In this document: positions 1-8,841 of the stretch, piece by piece
How the letters are laid out: each line of letters opens with the position of its first letter
Position numbering within the stretch: position 1 is the stretch's first letter
NCBI GenBank assembly: GCA_035712365.1
Contig: DASTAW010000046.1
Location: forward strand, 21,091-85,090
Reading direction: 5' to 3'
Source: Terriglobia bacterium
GTDB taxonomy: Bacteria > Acidobacteriota > Terriglobia > UBA7540
DNA: 64,000 nucleotides
Made by a program: the position numbers and the translations under genes
Notes under the pieces: generated by a model
The model's database searches: none
Told to the model about the DNA's origin: nothing
Seen by the model: the letters and a program-made list of their open reading frames with translations, nothing else

Positions 1-961
1 GTTCTCCGATGGTGTCGAGCAGCAGGATCTCTGCCTGGGAGACGCGACGGCCAATTTCTTCATCACTCTCTGGAAGGTGCGTCCGCCGAACGGCATTCAC
101 CTGCTGCGCCTGCAACAGCGCAGCGACCTCGTCAAATCGCGCAGGATGTCGCGGCGCCAGGACCATGAGCGCGCGGGGGTGCTTCCGGCGGATGCTCTGC
201 CAGGCTTCGAGCACCAGCGGTTCTTCTCCGCGCATCGTACTGCCGGCCACGATGATCGGGCTTCGATCCTCTCCCGCCAGAACGTTTCTCATTTTCAGTC
301 CAAAATTTCCGAACTCCGGGGCCTTCGCATCAAATTTGAGATTACCGGATACGGCGACGCGATCAGGATGGGCGCCCAGCGCCTTGAAACGTTCGGCGTC
401 GGTCTCGGTCTGGGCGCAGATTCGGGTGACGTTCTCCAGCACGCAGCGCATGAAAGGACGGCCCAGCCGGTAGCCGGGAAATGACCGGTCAGAGATACGC
501 GCGTTCACCAGAATCGTCTTGCACCCCGACTCACTGGCGGTCTTCAGCAGGTTGGGCCACAGTTCGGTTTCAACGATGACAAGGACCGAGGGGCGAATCT
601 GCTGCAGCACGCGGCGCACGGCCCACTTCCAGTCAAAGGGCAGGTAAAACTGGCCGGCAACGCGTGGCAGTTTTTTTTCGGCGGCTTCCCGTCCGGCTGC
701 CGTCACGCTGCTCAGAAAGATTTTCCGGTCCGGATAGCGATCGAGAAGGTGCTTCACCAGGCCGGCGACGGCCAGCGTTTCGCCCACCGACACGGCGTGA
801 ATCCAGATTGCCCCCGTGGCTTGCTGGCGGAAATCGGCGGGAAGCTTGCCCAGCCTCTCGCGCCAGGCTGCAAGCTCTTTTCTTCCCCTGTGGCGCCAAA
901 TGTAGTAGGGCGCCATCAGGACCAGGCCGAGGCTGAACAAAATGCTGTACAGTCGGTACAT
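1..961 (-). CDS. waaA: 3-deoxy-D-manno-octulosonic acid (Kdo) transferase, 3' part outside the window
   Basis: Adds Kdo to lipid A precursor at the inner membrane during LPS core synthesis. The frame is open from ATG at 961 to the window edge (about 320 codons). It begins MYRLYSILFSLGLVLMAPYY, a membrane anchor, followed by AWRERLGKLP. The HAVSVGE motif carries the proposed catalytic base at Glu61, and the family blocks VETELWPNLL and NARISDRSFPGYR follow. These are standard GT30 signatures. The C-terminal end is missing because the window starts inside the gene. No strong ribosome binding site is visible, so the exact start is less certain than the identity. Confidence 0.93.
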   Translation of the reverse strand, partial: MYRLYSILFSLGLVLMAPYYIWRHRGRKELAAWRERLGKLPADFRQQATGAIWIHAVSVGETLAVAGLVKHLLDRYPDRKIFLSSVTAAGREAAEKKLPRVAGQFYLPFDWKWAVRRVLQQIRPSVLVIVETELWPNLLKTASESGCKTILVNARISDRSFPGYRLGRPFMRCVLENVTRICAQTETDAERFKALGAHPDRVAVSGNLKFDAKAPEFGNFGLKMRNVLAGEDRSPIIVAGSTMRGEEPLVLEAWQSIRRKHPRALMVLAPRHPARFDEVAALLQAQQVNAVRRTHLPESDEEIGRRVSQAEILLLDTIGE

Positions 962-1105
962 GCGAGGATAAGGGCAGCGTGGGAGCCTGCAATCGAACCC
1001 AGAGGCAATTATAGGTTGAAACGGCAAGAATCGCTATCGAAACCAGGTCGCTGGCGGGTTGCTGGACGTTGGAAGGAGGGCATTTGCGCTGAGAATCAAG
1101 ATGGT

Positions 1106-1134
1106 GGAGGGACGCCACCCGATGGCGCCCCTCC
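1106..1134 (-). terminator. Strong hairpin downstream of the ferredoxin gene
   Basis: A 12-bp stem (1106-1117 with 1123-1134, one G-U pair on the minus transcript) encloses a five-base loop just after the ferredoxin stop. It is followed by only a weak T-rich stretch, so it may be a terminator or an mRNA-stabilising structure. Confidence 0.5.
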
Positions 1135-1157
1135 TTGTTGCCTGGGCCCGTGCGTTG

Positions 1158-1418
1158 CTACTTCTTGTAGTATTCAGCGTTCTTCGCCGTAAAGCTTTGC
1201 CATTTTTCCGGCAGGTCGTCCTGAGGGAAAATTGCTGAAACGGGACACACCGGAACGCAGGCCCCGCAATCGATACACTCCACAGGGTCGATATAGAGCA
1301 TTTCCGATTCTTCAAAGTTTGCCTCGTCTTTGCGAGGGTGGATGCAATCCACCGGGCAAACGTCCACGCAGGCGGTGTCTTTCGTACCGATGCAAGGCTC
1401 CGCGATTATATAAGCCAT
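1158..1418 (-). CDS. Two-cluster ferredoxin, 7Fe-like (86 aa)
   Basis: Small cytoplasmic electron carrier. The Cys pattern is C9, C17, C21, C25 in the first half and C48, C51, C54, C58 in the second. The seven-residue gap between C9 and C17 is typical of the [3Fe-4S][4Fe-4S] type (FdxA-like), in which C9, C17 and C58 would hold the 3Fe cluster. The ATG at 1418 is chosen over an upstream in-frame start because a GGAGG lies seven bases before it and homologues begin MAYII. It stands alone and divergent from the Crp-family gene. The redox partner is not evident. Confidence 0.9.
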   Translation of the reverse strand: MAYIIAEPCIGTKDTACVDVCPVDCIHPRKDEANFEESEMLYIDPVECIDCGACVPVCPVSAIFPQDDLPEKWQSFTAKNAEYYKK

Positions 1419-1612
1419 TCTAGCTTCCTCCGCAATTGTTTCCGAGGCGCTGATTCGCACCCCGTCTTAATTTAAATTAGTTGGCACGCGTGAAGAATGC
1501 GACGACTTAAGTCGGCATCCGGGCAGGAGCGAATACACCCTCCCAAACCAATTGGCCATTATACCCCGGATCAGGACAATACCTTGCCGCTTTTGCACGC
1601 CGAGATTAGGAT

Positions 1613-2335
1613 GTGATTGTGCTTATGACCGGGCTTGATGCCATCGCGACGCTGCGGCGTGTCCCCTTCTTTGCCGTTCTCGGTGAAGAGGAACTTCGCC
1701 GTCTGGCCGGCCATTGCGTCGTCCGATTTCTCAACAAGGAAGAACTTCTGTTCACCGAGGGAGACCCCTGCGAAGGCATGTACGTCGTGCAATCAGGGGC
1801 GATCAAGCTGTTCAAAATGGCGGACACGGGGCGCGAACAGGTCTTGGTGATCGAGCGAGCAGGTTCGACGGTGGGGGAACTTCCAGTTTTTGATGGTGGC
1901 AACCTGCCGGCCTCCGCGGCGGCGCTCGAGGATTCCAGCCTGCTCTTTCTTCCTAAGCGGGAGTTACTTGAGCTGTGCCGGCGGAACTCCGAGGTTGCTT
2001 TCGCTGTCATACGCTCGCTGGCGTGGCGGTTCCGCTACATGGCCTCTCTGGTGGAAGAGTTGTCGCTCAAGGAAGTCAGCCACAGGCTGGCGAGATTTCT
2101 GCGCGACCGGGCGCTCACTGCGGGAACGCGGACGCGGCGGGGCATCGAATTCCCGCTGGAGGAATCCAACCAACAGATCGCTGCTGAAATTGGCACGGTC
2201 CGCGATCTGGTTTCCCGAAATCTGCGGCGCCTGGTCGATCGCAAAATTATCAAAATGGAGCGACGGAGGGTGATTGTGCTGAACATGGCTGACCTGGAAG
2301 AGCAGATTGCAGGGAGCAAACGCGCTTCGGGATAG
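1613..2335 (+). CDS. Crp/Fnr-family transcription regulator
   Basis: A 240-residue protein with an N-terminal cyclic-nucleotide-binding-like beta roll (about residues 20-130), a dimerisation helix (130-165) and a winged helix-turn-helix (about 185-215, containing ESNQQIAAEIGTVRDLVSR). The N-terminal Cys cluster of true FNR is absent; only scattered C35, C53 and C122 are seen, so an oxygen-sensing Fe-S cluster is unlikely. The GTG at 1613 is used, but an ATG at 1625 (MTGLDAIA) is equally possible. It faces away from the ferredoxin gene; the effector is unknown. Confidence 0.88.
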   Translation: MIVLMTGLDAIATLRRVPFFAVLGEEELRRLAGHCVVRFLNKEELLFTEGDPCEGMYVVQSGAIKLFKMADTGREQVLVIERAGSTVGELPVFDGGNLPASAAALEDSSLLFLPKRELLELCRRNSEVAFAVIRSLAWRFRYMASLVEELSLKEVSHRLARFLRDRALTAGTRTRRGIEFPLEESNQQIAAEIGTVRDLVSRNLRRLVDRKIIKMERRRVIVLNMADLEEQIAGSKRASG

Positions 2336-2482
2336 CGCCGCCGAAATCGCGGGTCCCTGGCGTCGTCCTGCCATAATTTTGGCTTTCTCGATCTGCTGCC
2401 CAACCGTCTGCCAGGTCATTTCTGTCTTGCCATCACCTGCTGCCTGCCCGTACTCTATATGACTGTTTTCATCCAATGAGGT

Positions 2483-3535
2483 ATGAGCGTGAGCGCAAAA
2501 GCACCGCGTCTGGTAGTCTTCACCGAGCGAGAAGAGGGCCCCGTCTGCGGACTCGATGAGAAAGTGATCCGAGATGCTGGCGGCGCACTTCACTATGGCA
2601 GAGCGGGTAGCCTGGCTGATCGCGTCGCCCTGGCAAAGCCCGCCAACGTTCTGATCGCAAGCACCGCCCCGATGCGGCGCGAATTTCTGCTGCAGCTCCC
2701 GCAGTTGAAGGGGATCGTACGACTCGGCATCGGAGTGGACTCGGTTGACCTCGACGCCGCCACCGACCTGGGAATCGTGGTGGCGAATGTGCCGGTGTTC
2801 TGCCAGGATGAGGTGGCCGAGCACGCCCTGGGGTTGCTGCTGGCGGTGACGCGCAAGATCGTTCTGGCCGACCGCCTCACGCGCCAGGGGAAGTGGGTTG
2901 TTGGGATTCAAGAAAGGATGCTCCCCATGCGGCGGCTGAGGGGCCAAACACTGGGCATGGTCGGATTCGGCCGGATTGCGCAAAGACTCACGGGCATGGC
3001 CCAAGCTTTAGGCCTGCGGGTCATTGCTGCAGACCCTTACGTGGCGCCGGAGATTGCCCAGGCCGCCAGGGTGGTCCTGATGCCGCTTGCGGAACTGCTT
3101 CCCCAAGCCGATATTGTGTCTCTCCACGTCCCGCTAACCTCTGAGACTCGCGGGCTGATCAACGCCGACGCTTTCGCGCTGATGAAGCGAGGCGCCATCC
3201 TCATCAACACTGCGCGCGGCCCGGTGGTGGATGAAGTCGCGCTGGAAGAGGCGCTGGCGGACGGCGAGCTGGGCGGCGCAGGCCTCGATGTTCTTGAAAC
3301 GGAGCCACCCAATATTCCCCATCCGCTGCTCGAATTCGACAATGTTGTGTTGACGTGCCATTACGGCTCCTGCAGTTTTGAGGCTTATGCCGATTTGCGC
3401 CGCAGCGTGTCGGAACAGGCGGCCCAGATCCTTCGCGGTGAATTTCCCCGGCACCTTGTGAATTCCCGGGTGAAGGACCTGCCTCAGTGCAGGCTGCGGA
3501 ATCCAGGAACGCAAGCGCAGGGCGCGCGGAGTTAA
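2483..3535 (+). CDS. D-2-hydroxyacid dehydrogenase, CtBP/phosphoglycerate dehydrogenase type
   Basis: NAD-dependent oxidoreductase of the D-isomer-specific family, 350 aa. The Rossmann motif GFGRIA is at 161-166. The catalytic triad is intact: Arg245 (NTARGP), Glu274 (VLETEPP) and His293 (TCHYGS). The substrate cannot be read from sequence; phosphoglycerate, glyoxylate and other 2-ketoacids are all used in this family, and serA would normally carry a C-terminal ACT domain that is missing here. A second family member follows 39 bp downstream on the same strand, suggesting cotranscription. Confidence 0.85.
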   Translation: MSVSAKAPRLVVFTEREEGPVCGLDEKVIRDAGGALHYGRAGSLADRVALAKPANVLIASTAPMRREFLLQLPQLKGIVRLGIGVDSVDLDAATDLGIVVANVPVFCQDEVAEHALGLLLAVTRKIVLADRLTRQGKWVVGIQERMLPMRRLRGQTLGMVGFGRIAQRLTGMAQALGLRVIAADPYVAPEIAQAARVVLMPLAELLPQADIVSLHVPLTSETRGLINADAFALMKRGAILINTARGPVVDEVALEEALADGELGGAGLDVLETEPPNIPHPLLEFDNVVLTCHYGSCSFEAYADLRRSVSEQAAQILRGEFPRHLVNSRVKDLPQCRLRNPGTQAQGARS

Positions 3536-3574
3536 TCCCAGGTATCGACAGGGCCGGGAAGATCAGCAATCAAG

Positions 3575-4621
3575 ATGGCCATAAGACAAAAGATAAAGCA
3601 GCACCGTCTCAAGGTGGTCCTCGTCGGCAACGTTGCCGCAAAAGCCGCGGACCAACTCAAGGCCCTCATAAAGGCCCCCTCAACCATTGTTGCCTTTCCG
3701 GTCAATCGCGACGGTCCCCAGATGCTCAAGGAATTGTCGAACGCCGATGTGGCGGTGGGGCACTTCTTCACCGAAAAAATGGCGCGCGCCGTCCGGAATC
3801 TGAAACTGTTGCAGGCGCCCAATGCCGGCGTGGATGCTTTTCGGATGGATTTGCTTTCTCCTCAAACCACCGTTGCGAACGCTTATTTCCACGGCCCCGC
3901 AATCGCAGAGTTTGTGGTAATGACGGTCCTTGCACTCCGCAGGGACCTGTTGAATCTCGATGCACGATTTCGGAAGGGTATCTGGAACGGCTCATGGATA
4001 GAGGGTGAACTGCCCCCTGAGGAAGTGCTTGGCAAGAGCCTCGGCCTGGTCGGCTACGGAACCATCGGCCGCGAAGTTGCCGTGCGCGCCCGAGCGTTGG
4101 GAATGTCCATCAAGGTGATTAGCGCCCATCCGCCCAAACGAAAACCGCGAGATGTCGATTTCTGGAAAGGCCCGGCCGCCCTGCCGCAGCTTCTGGAGGA
4201 ATCCGATTACATCGTTCTTGCCTGCCCGCTGAACAAGGAGACGCGCGGCCTGATTGGACCGCGGGAGTTCGGCCAGATAAAGCGCAGCGCTTTCCTCATC
4301 AACGTGGCGCGCGGCGCGGTAGTCCAGGAAGAAGCATTATTTCGCGCGTTGAAAGAACGCCGAATTGCGGGCGCCGCCATCGACGTCTGGTACCGTTACC
4401 CGAAAGCCGACAGGCCTTCGCGCCCGTCCCGTTTCCCGTTCCACAAACTGCCGAACGTGGTGATGACCCCCCATGTTTCCGGCTGGATGCTGGGCACGCG
4501 CCAAAAACGCCTTGAATTGGTGGCCGCAAATATTGATCGCCTGGTTGCAGGTAAACCGCTGCTGAACGTTGTCAAGGGGCCGCGCAGGCACAGCCCCACA
4601 GAGTGGGATGCCTCTATCTGA
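3575..4621 (+). CDS. D-2-hydroxyacid dehydrogenase, formate-dehydrogenase-like subgroup
   Basis: 348 aa, same fold as its upstream neighbour but clearly divergent from it. GYGTIG is at 160-165, Arg246 sits in NVARGAVV and His300 in TPHVSGW. The usual catalytic Glu is replaced: the block reads DVWYRYP, with Tyr275 in its place. This resembles NAD-formate dehydrogenase, which has DVWFPQP with Gln there. It may therefore work with a neutral residue in the proton relay and prefer a different acid. The substrate is unknown. Confidence 0.82.
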   Translation: MAIRQKIKQHRLKVVLVGNVAAKAADQLKALIKAPSTIVAFPVNRDGPQMLKELSNADVAVGHFFTEKMARAVRNLKLLQAPNAGVDAFRMDLLSPQTTVANAYFHGPAIAEFVVMTVLALRRDLLNLDARFRKGIWNGSWIEGELPPEEVLGKSLGLVGYGTIGREVAVRARALGMSIKVISAHPPKRKPRDVDFWKGPAALPQLLEESDYIVLACPLNKETRGLIGPREFGQIKRSAFLINVARGAVVQEEALFRALKERRIAGAAIDVWYRYPKADRPSRPSRFPFHKLPNVVMTPHVSGWMLGTRQKRLELVAANIDRLVAGKPLLNVVKGPRRHSPTEWDASI

Positions 4622-4640
4622 ATTCCACCACGAAAACAGG

Positions 4641-5711
4641 TTACCGATTTGCGGAATGCATGCGCGGCAAGCGATCTTCCACCGGCGGCAGCGGCGGCAG
4701 GGGAGCGTGCGGTTCGGTCTGATACCAATACGCCACGGAATAGTAATTGTCGCCGCGGTTGTTGGCCGTGCCATGCTCGATGGTTGCGCGCAGGGACCTG
4801 GTGAAAGGTATCGGCGAATCGAGATGAAAGCGGTACACGGACCATCGGGCCCCCTGGCGCTCAGGGCCGACGACCGGCGCGCCGAATAGCCCGTAAGCAA
4901 AAGGATGGCCGCCAAAATCCCACGCTCCGAGGAAATAGTCTTCCGTCCCAGTACCGTTAATGGATGGCCGCTTTTCGCCGTCGATGAAGAACATGTCGTC
5001 GCCCTCGCCCCACCATCCGTCCTTGTTTTCCAGGATTGACATGGTGACGCCCACAAACTGCCCGCGGCCTTTGGCATCCACCCACAGATAATTGTCCTTG
5101 CCTTCGAGGTTTTTCCCGTTGCTCGCGACAGCAGTACACGGAGCGCACTGGTTGTATCGCGCGTGGAAATAGAGGGTGCTTACGGGCAAAGGATTTGAAT
5201 AAGCGCGATAGTCAATGTTGAAGTAGAGAGCGTCAATGGCTTCGTGGCCTTCATTGGTGACCGTGATGCGAGCATGCCTTTTGAACGGCATGGGAAAAAA
5301 GCTGTTGAGCGCCTTGGCTTCTCCCACGGCCAGCGGAACGGATTGATAAGTGAAGTAGTCACCCAACCCCAGGCCGAAGAAATCTCCGATGGGCGTCTCC
5401 ACGCTGGGATTGGTTTCGCCGTCCCAGTACATGCGCAGGACGATTTTCTTCAGATGATAGAGTTCGGGGTCCGCAATGGTGAACCAGGCGTGGGTGATGA
5501 CTCCGGGGCCGGGTTCGTCGAGCACCGTGAACGTCTGGCCCGGGTTAACGTGGCGGTAATCTTCATTTCCGCCTGTCCGATCATAGCTCGATACCCGCTT
5601 TAGGACGTAAGAGTGCGGCTCAGGAAGCTGTCCGAGCCAGTCGCTGAAGTTCTGGGCCACGGCGGGCACAGCCAGCACGAGCATCACGATCAAAGGCGCG
5701 GCTTTCCGCAT
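4641..5711 (-). CDS. Secreted GH172-family (DUF2961) glycoside hydrolase
   Basis: 356 aa with a clear signal peptide (MRKAAPLIVMLVLAVPAVA, cleavage likely before QNFS). It carries the DUF2961 hallmarks: an N-terminal SYDRTGGNEDYRH, DEPGPGVITHAWFT, the RMYWDGE block, then NGTGTEDYF and GARWSVYRFH. Characterised GH172 members act on difructose dianhydride or D-arabinofuran-type linkages, so a secreted or periplasmic glycan role is likely, but specificity is inference. ATG at 5711 has GGAGG six bases upstream and gives the signal peptide; the longer ORF start at 5801 does not fit. Confidence 0.85.
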   Translation of the reverse strand: MRKAAPLIVMLVLAVPAVAQNFSDWLGQLPEPHSYVLKRVSSYDRTGGNEDYRHVNPGQTFTVLDEPGPGVITHAWFTIADPELYHLKKIVLRMYWDGETNPSVETPIGDFFGLGLGDYFTYQSVPLAVGEAKALNSFFPMPFKRHARITVTNEGHEAIDALYFNIDYRAYSNPLPVSTLYFHARYNQCAPCTAVASNGKNLEGKDNYLWVDAKGRGQFVGVTMSILENKDGWWGEGDDMFFIDGEKRPSINGTGTEDYFLGAWDFGGHPFAYGLFGAPVVGPERQGARWSVYRFHLDSPIPFTRSLRATIEHGTANNRGDNYYSVAYWYQTEPHAPLPPLPPVEDRLPRMHSANR

Positions 5712-5893
5712 CGGATCCTCCAGGTGTTCTCGAAGTTCAGAAAATGAGTGCCGCGCGATTCTATCACAGGATACGCTGGACAGAGGCCCCGGCCGCTCCA
5801 TGTCTCGACGGGTGGTTTATACTCAATTCAGGATGCGGCGGGAAGATTTTGGCCAGGCGACGCCCCGCGCGCGAAGCTTCTGTTGAAAAACCC

Positions 5894-6733
5894 ATGAAAA
5901 CGCAGCACCAACCCGTACGCGAAAGACTGCGGGAACTGACCAGCGCAACCAATTCCCTGGTCAAAGTGTTTCGCCGCGCGCTTGCAGAAGGGGTTACGCA
6001 CGATGGCTGGCTTTGCGGCGAAGGGCCACATTTTCTTGAAGAGGCGCTCAAGCCGGGTTCGCGTGCCACCGTTCGCAGCGTGCTGGTTTCGGCCGAAGCG
6101 GCAAGTAAGTACGCGGCGTTGCTGGCCCTGCTTCCGGCAGATTCGGAGCTGGCCCAAATACCCGACCGGCTCTTCCGTCAGATTGCCGGCACCCGGACGC
6201 CGCAGGGCGTTGCGGCGATTGTTGAGCTGGGCGCGGTTGATCTCAAGGCGTTGGCGGCGTCCCGAAATACAATTCTGATCGTCGCCTGCGGACTTCAGGA
6301 CCCGGGCAACATGGGGACCATCATCCGCAGCGCGGACGCGCTTGGGGCTTCAGCCGTCGTCACCATGGCGGGGACAGTGAATCCATTTAATCCCAAGTCC
6401 GTGCGGTCGTGCGTTGGGTCCATCTTTCGGATGCCAATATTCGCAGGTCTGAAGCTGGGACCCGCTTTGAAGCTTTTGCGGGACTCCGGGGTGCGCATTC
6501 TGGGCACGGACCCCCGCGGCACGGTTGCTCTCTCAAGCGCGAACCTGCATGGTTCGATTGCGCTGCTTGTAGGGCAGGAAGCGTCGGGGTTGCCGGCAGA
6601 AATTTCCAGCGAGGCCGACGAACTCCTGCGCGTTCCTATTCGCGTCGAGGCCGATTCACTGAACGCCGCAATGGCAACGGGGATTTTCCTTTATGAAGTT
6701 GCGAGGCAACGCAGATTCCAATATCAGCCATGA
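5894..6733 (+). CDS. SpoU/TrmH-family RNA 2'-O-methyltransferase
   Basis: 279 aa. An N-terminal substrate-binding region (about 1-100, with VFRRALAEG...GEGPHFLEEAL) is followed by the SPOUT knot domain: LQDPGNMGTIIRSADALGA (motif 1), VGQEASGLP (motif 2) and SLNAAMATGIFLYE (motif 3). It probably methylates rRNA (RlmB-like) or tRNA using SAM. The ATG at 5894 is chosen because the longer ORF start would put an unconserved 50-residue tail in front. It overlaps rarA by four bases (ATGA), so the two are translationally coupled. Confidence 0.87.
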   Translation: MKTQHQPVRERLRELTSATNSLVKVFRRALAEGVTHDGWLCGEGPHFLEEALKPGSRATVRSVLVSAEAASKYAALLALLPADSELAQIPDRLFRQIAGTRTPQGVAAIVELGAVDLKALAASRNTILIVACGLQDPGNMGTIIRSADALGASAVVTMAGTVNPFNPKSVRSCVGSIFRMPIFAGLKLGPALKLLRDSGVRILGTDPRGTVALSSANLHGSIALLVGQEASGLPAEISSEADELLRVPIRVEADSLNAAMATGIFLYEVARQRRFQYQP

Positions 6734-8070
6734 GTCTCTTTGAAACACAGCCTTCGGAAACCAAGGAGCAGGGCCGGCGCCCCCTGGCCGACCGCATGCG
6801 CCCTGAAAAGCTGGAGGAATACGCCGGTCAGCTCCACATCCTGGGGCCCGGCAAGCCGCTGCGGCAGCAGATCGAGCGCGACGAGCTGGCGTCCATGGTC
6901 CTCTGGGGGCCGCCGGGATCAGGAAAGACCACTCTGGCGATGATTGTGGCCCGCAAGACCCAAAGTGATTTTGTGCGCTTCAGCGCTGTGCTTTCCGGCA
7001 TTCGAGAAATCAAGGATGTGATGGCGGCCGCCGAGAAAACCAGCCACTACGGGCGGCGGACCATTCTTTTTGTTGATGAGATCCATCGCTTCAACAGGGC
7101 GCAGCAGGACGCCTTCCTCCCCTACGTGGAGCGCGGCGACATTGTCCTGATCGGCGCCACAACGGAAAATCCGTCGTTTGAGGTCAACGCGGCGTTGCTG
7201 TCACGCACCAAGGTCTACATGCTCTCGGCGCTGTCCACCGGCGAGGTCGTGACCTTGCTCCAGCGCGCCCTGCACGATCAGGAGCGCGGGCTTGGCGGCC
7301 AGAAGGTCGTGATTTCCGACGAATTGCTGCGGCAGATTGCCGTGTTCGCAAACGGCGACGCTCGCGCGGCCTATAACACCATTGAGGCTGCCGTTGCCGC
7401 GGCGCCTCGCGACGCCGAGGGACGCCCCACGATCACTGAAAAGCTGATTGAAGACGCCATCCAGCGCAAGGTGCTGCTTTATGATAACGCCGGCGAAGAA
7501 CACTTCAACATCATTTCCGCCCTGCACAAATCGGTGCGCAATTCCGACGCTGACGCGGCGCTCTACTGGCTGGGGCGGATGCTCGAGGCGGGCGAGGACC
7601 CGCTCTACATTGCGCGGCGGCTGATCCGCATGGCGTCGGAAGACGTGGGCATGGCGGATCCCAGGGCGCTGGAAGTAGCCGTTGCCGCCATGCAGGCCGT
7701 GCACTTTGTGGGATTGCCGGAGGGCGACCTGGCACTGGCCGAGGCTGCGGTCTACCTGGCGCTTGCGCCGAAATCGAACGCGCTCTACACGGCCTACGGC
7801 GAGGTGAAGAGCGACGCGCAGAAGACGGTCGCCGAGCCTGTCCCCCTGCACCTGCGAAATGCCGTCACCGGGCTGATGGCCAACATCGGCTACGGTAAGG
7901 GCTACCAGTATGCCCACGACGCCGACGAAAAACTTACTGACATGGATTGCCTGCCCGAAAATCTCAAAGGCCGCCGCTACTACCAGCCCACCGATCAGGG
8001 CTTCGAAAAAAAGCTGAAAGAAAAAATGCAGGCGATTGAAGAGTGGAAGCGGAAACGGCAGGGTAAATGA
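6730..8070 (+). CDS. rarA: Replication-associated recombination protein A (AAA+ clamp-loader-like ATPase)
   Basis: 446 aa, full family length. Walker A GPPGSGKT is at 60-67 and Walker B ILFVDEIH with Asp116/Glu117. The arginine-finger region GATTENPSFEVNAALLSR and the C-terminal tetramerisation domain (ASEDVGMADPRAL, AYGEVKSDAQ, NIGYGKGYQYAHD) are all present. RarA/Mgs1 acts at stalled replication forks. It is coupled to the preceding methylase by an ATGA overlap. Confidence 0.95.
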   Translation: MSLFETQPSETKEQGRRPLADRMRPEKLEEYAGQLHILGPGKPLRQQIERDELASMVLWGPPGSGKTTLAMIVARKTQSDFVRFSAVLSGIREIKDVMAAAEKTSHYGRRTILFVDEIHRFNRAQQDAFLPYVERGDIVLIGATTENPSFEVNAALLSRTKVYMLSALSTGEVVTLLQRALHDQERGLGGQKVVISDELLRQIAVFANGDARAAYNTIEAAVAAAPRDAEGRPTITEKLIEDAIQRKVLLYDNAGEEHFNIISALHKSVRNSDADAALYWLGRMLEAGEDPLYIARRLIRMASEDVGMADPRALEVAVAAMQAVHFVGLPEGDLALAEAAVYLALAPKSNALYTAYGEVKSDAQKTVAEPVPLHLRNAVTGLMANIGYGKGYQYAHDADEKLTDMDCLPENLKGRRYYQPTDQGFEKKLKEKMQAIEEWKRKRQGK

Positions 8071-8071
8071 T

Positions 8072-8101
8072 TTGGACTATGGTCATTGACCATGGTACAC
8101 T
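8072..8101 (+). promoter_or_regulatory. Candidate promoter and operator of the toxin-antitoxin operon
   Basis: A perfect palindrome ATGGTCA-T-TGACCAT (8079-8093) lies 26 bp before the antitoxin start. It is flanked by a -35-like TTGGAC (8072-8077) and a -10-like TACACT (8096-8101) 18 bp apart, so a dimeric antitoxin bound there would cover the spacer. Autorepression by Phd-type antitoxins is known; this particular site is inferred. Confidence 0.5.
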
Positions 8102-8119
8102 TTCGGCAGGGACTCTGGC

Positions 8120-8359
8120 ATGGAAAAGATCGCCATCTCGAAATTCAAAGCAACTTGCCTGGCCGTGGTTGAGCGCGTCCGCCGTACGAAGAAACCCGTC
8201 TTGATTACGCGCTTCGGCAAACCCGTTGCTGAGGTTGTCCCGCCGCCACCAGTAAGGAAATCTCAGGATTGGCTTGGTTCTTTGGCCGGGACTGGCCGCA
8301 TTGTGGGCGACATCGTTTCTCCTGCCAGCGACGAGAGTGACTGGGAAGCTCTGCGCTGA
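8120..8359 (+). CDS. Phd/YefM-type antitoxin
   Basis: 79 aa. It has the N-terminal Phd DNA-binding fold (MEKIAISKFKATCLAVVERV, then KKPVLITRFGKPVAEVVP) and a variable C-terminal tail (about 48-79) that would wrap around the toxin. It shares one base with the downstream PIN gene, the usual TA layout, and has its own palindromic operator upstream. The partner is PIN-family rather than Doc, as often found in Phd/VapC hybrids. Confidence 0.88.
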   Translation: MEKIAISKFKATCLAVVERVRRTKKPVLITRFGKPVAEVVPPPPVRKSQDWLGSLAGTGRIVGDIVSPASDESDWEALR

Positions 8360-8754
8360 TGAGATTGCTGCTGGACACTCACATCTGGCTGTGGAGCATT
8401 CTTGCGCCGGAGCATCTTTCTCTAAGAGTGCGACGTGCGCTGCGAGGCCGTGTGAACGAGCTGTGGCTTTCTCCGGTGAGTGTGTGGGAGCTCACCGTTC
8501 TTTCCGCCAAGGGGCGTGTTGCGCTGAATGAAGATGTTACGGAATGGGTCCCGAAGGCGATATCCGCCATGCCCGTTCGGGAAGCACCGGTCACTCACGA
8601 AATCGCTCTGGAGACGGCCAAGCTTAGCTTGCCACATCACGATCCTGCCGACCGTCTTCTGGGCGCCACGGCCCGCGTACTGGGACTTACCTTGGTGACG
8701 GCAGATAAGAGGCTGATCGAGGCAAACCAGTTTCCTGTGTTGGCGAACCGGTAA
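8359..8754 (+). CDS. PIN-domain ribonuclease toxin (VapC family)
   Basis: 131 aa. The acidic metal-binding residues are visible: Asp6 (LLLDTH), Glu44 (SVWEL), Asp95/Asp98 (HHDPADR) and Asp116 (VTADKR). VapC toxins cleave tRNA or rRNA when freed from the antitoxin; the target here is unknown. The start codon overlaps the antitoxin stop by one base, so the pair is made as a unit. The active site appears intact, so it should be functional. Confidence 0.9.
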   Translation: MRLLLDTHIWLWSILAPEHLSLRVRRALRGRVNELWLSPVSVWELTVLSAKGRVALNEDVTEWVPKAISAMPVREAPVTHEIALETAKLSLPHHDPADRLLGATARVLGLTLVTADKRLIEANQFPVLANR

Positions 8755-8765
8755 TGCCCCGCACA

Positions 8766-8781
8766 GCCGCCGGATGGCGGC
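8766..8781. terminator. Hairpin between convergent genes
   Basis: A perfect 6-bp GC stem with a GGAT loop lies between the convergent toxin and CoA-binding genes. There is no T-run on either side, so termination is only suggested by position. Confidence 0.3.
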
Positions 8782-8841
8782 GAGAGTGTTCCGCCGATGC
8801 TGCAAAGCAATGAGACCGCAGATTGCTTTCGCCAGGCAGCC

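Noticed and set aside
960..1010. A GGGTTCGATTGC sequence resembling a tRNA T-loop on the minus strand
   Set aside because: The flanking bases do not form the T-stem, and no acceptor or anticodon arm can be drawn around it.
1419..1612. Possible FNR box between the ferredoxin and Crp-family gene
   Set aside because: No TTGAT-N4-ATCAA-like dyad is present; the region is merely A/T-rich.
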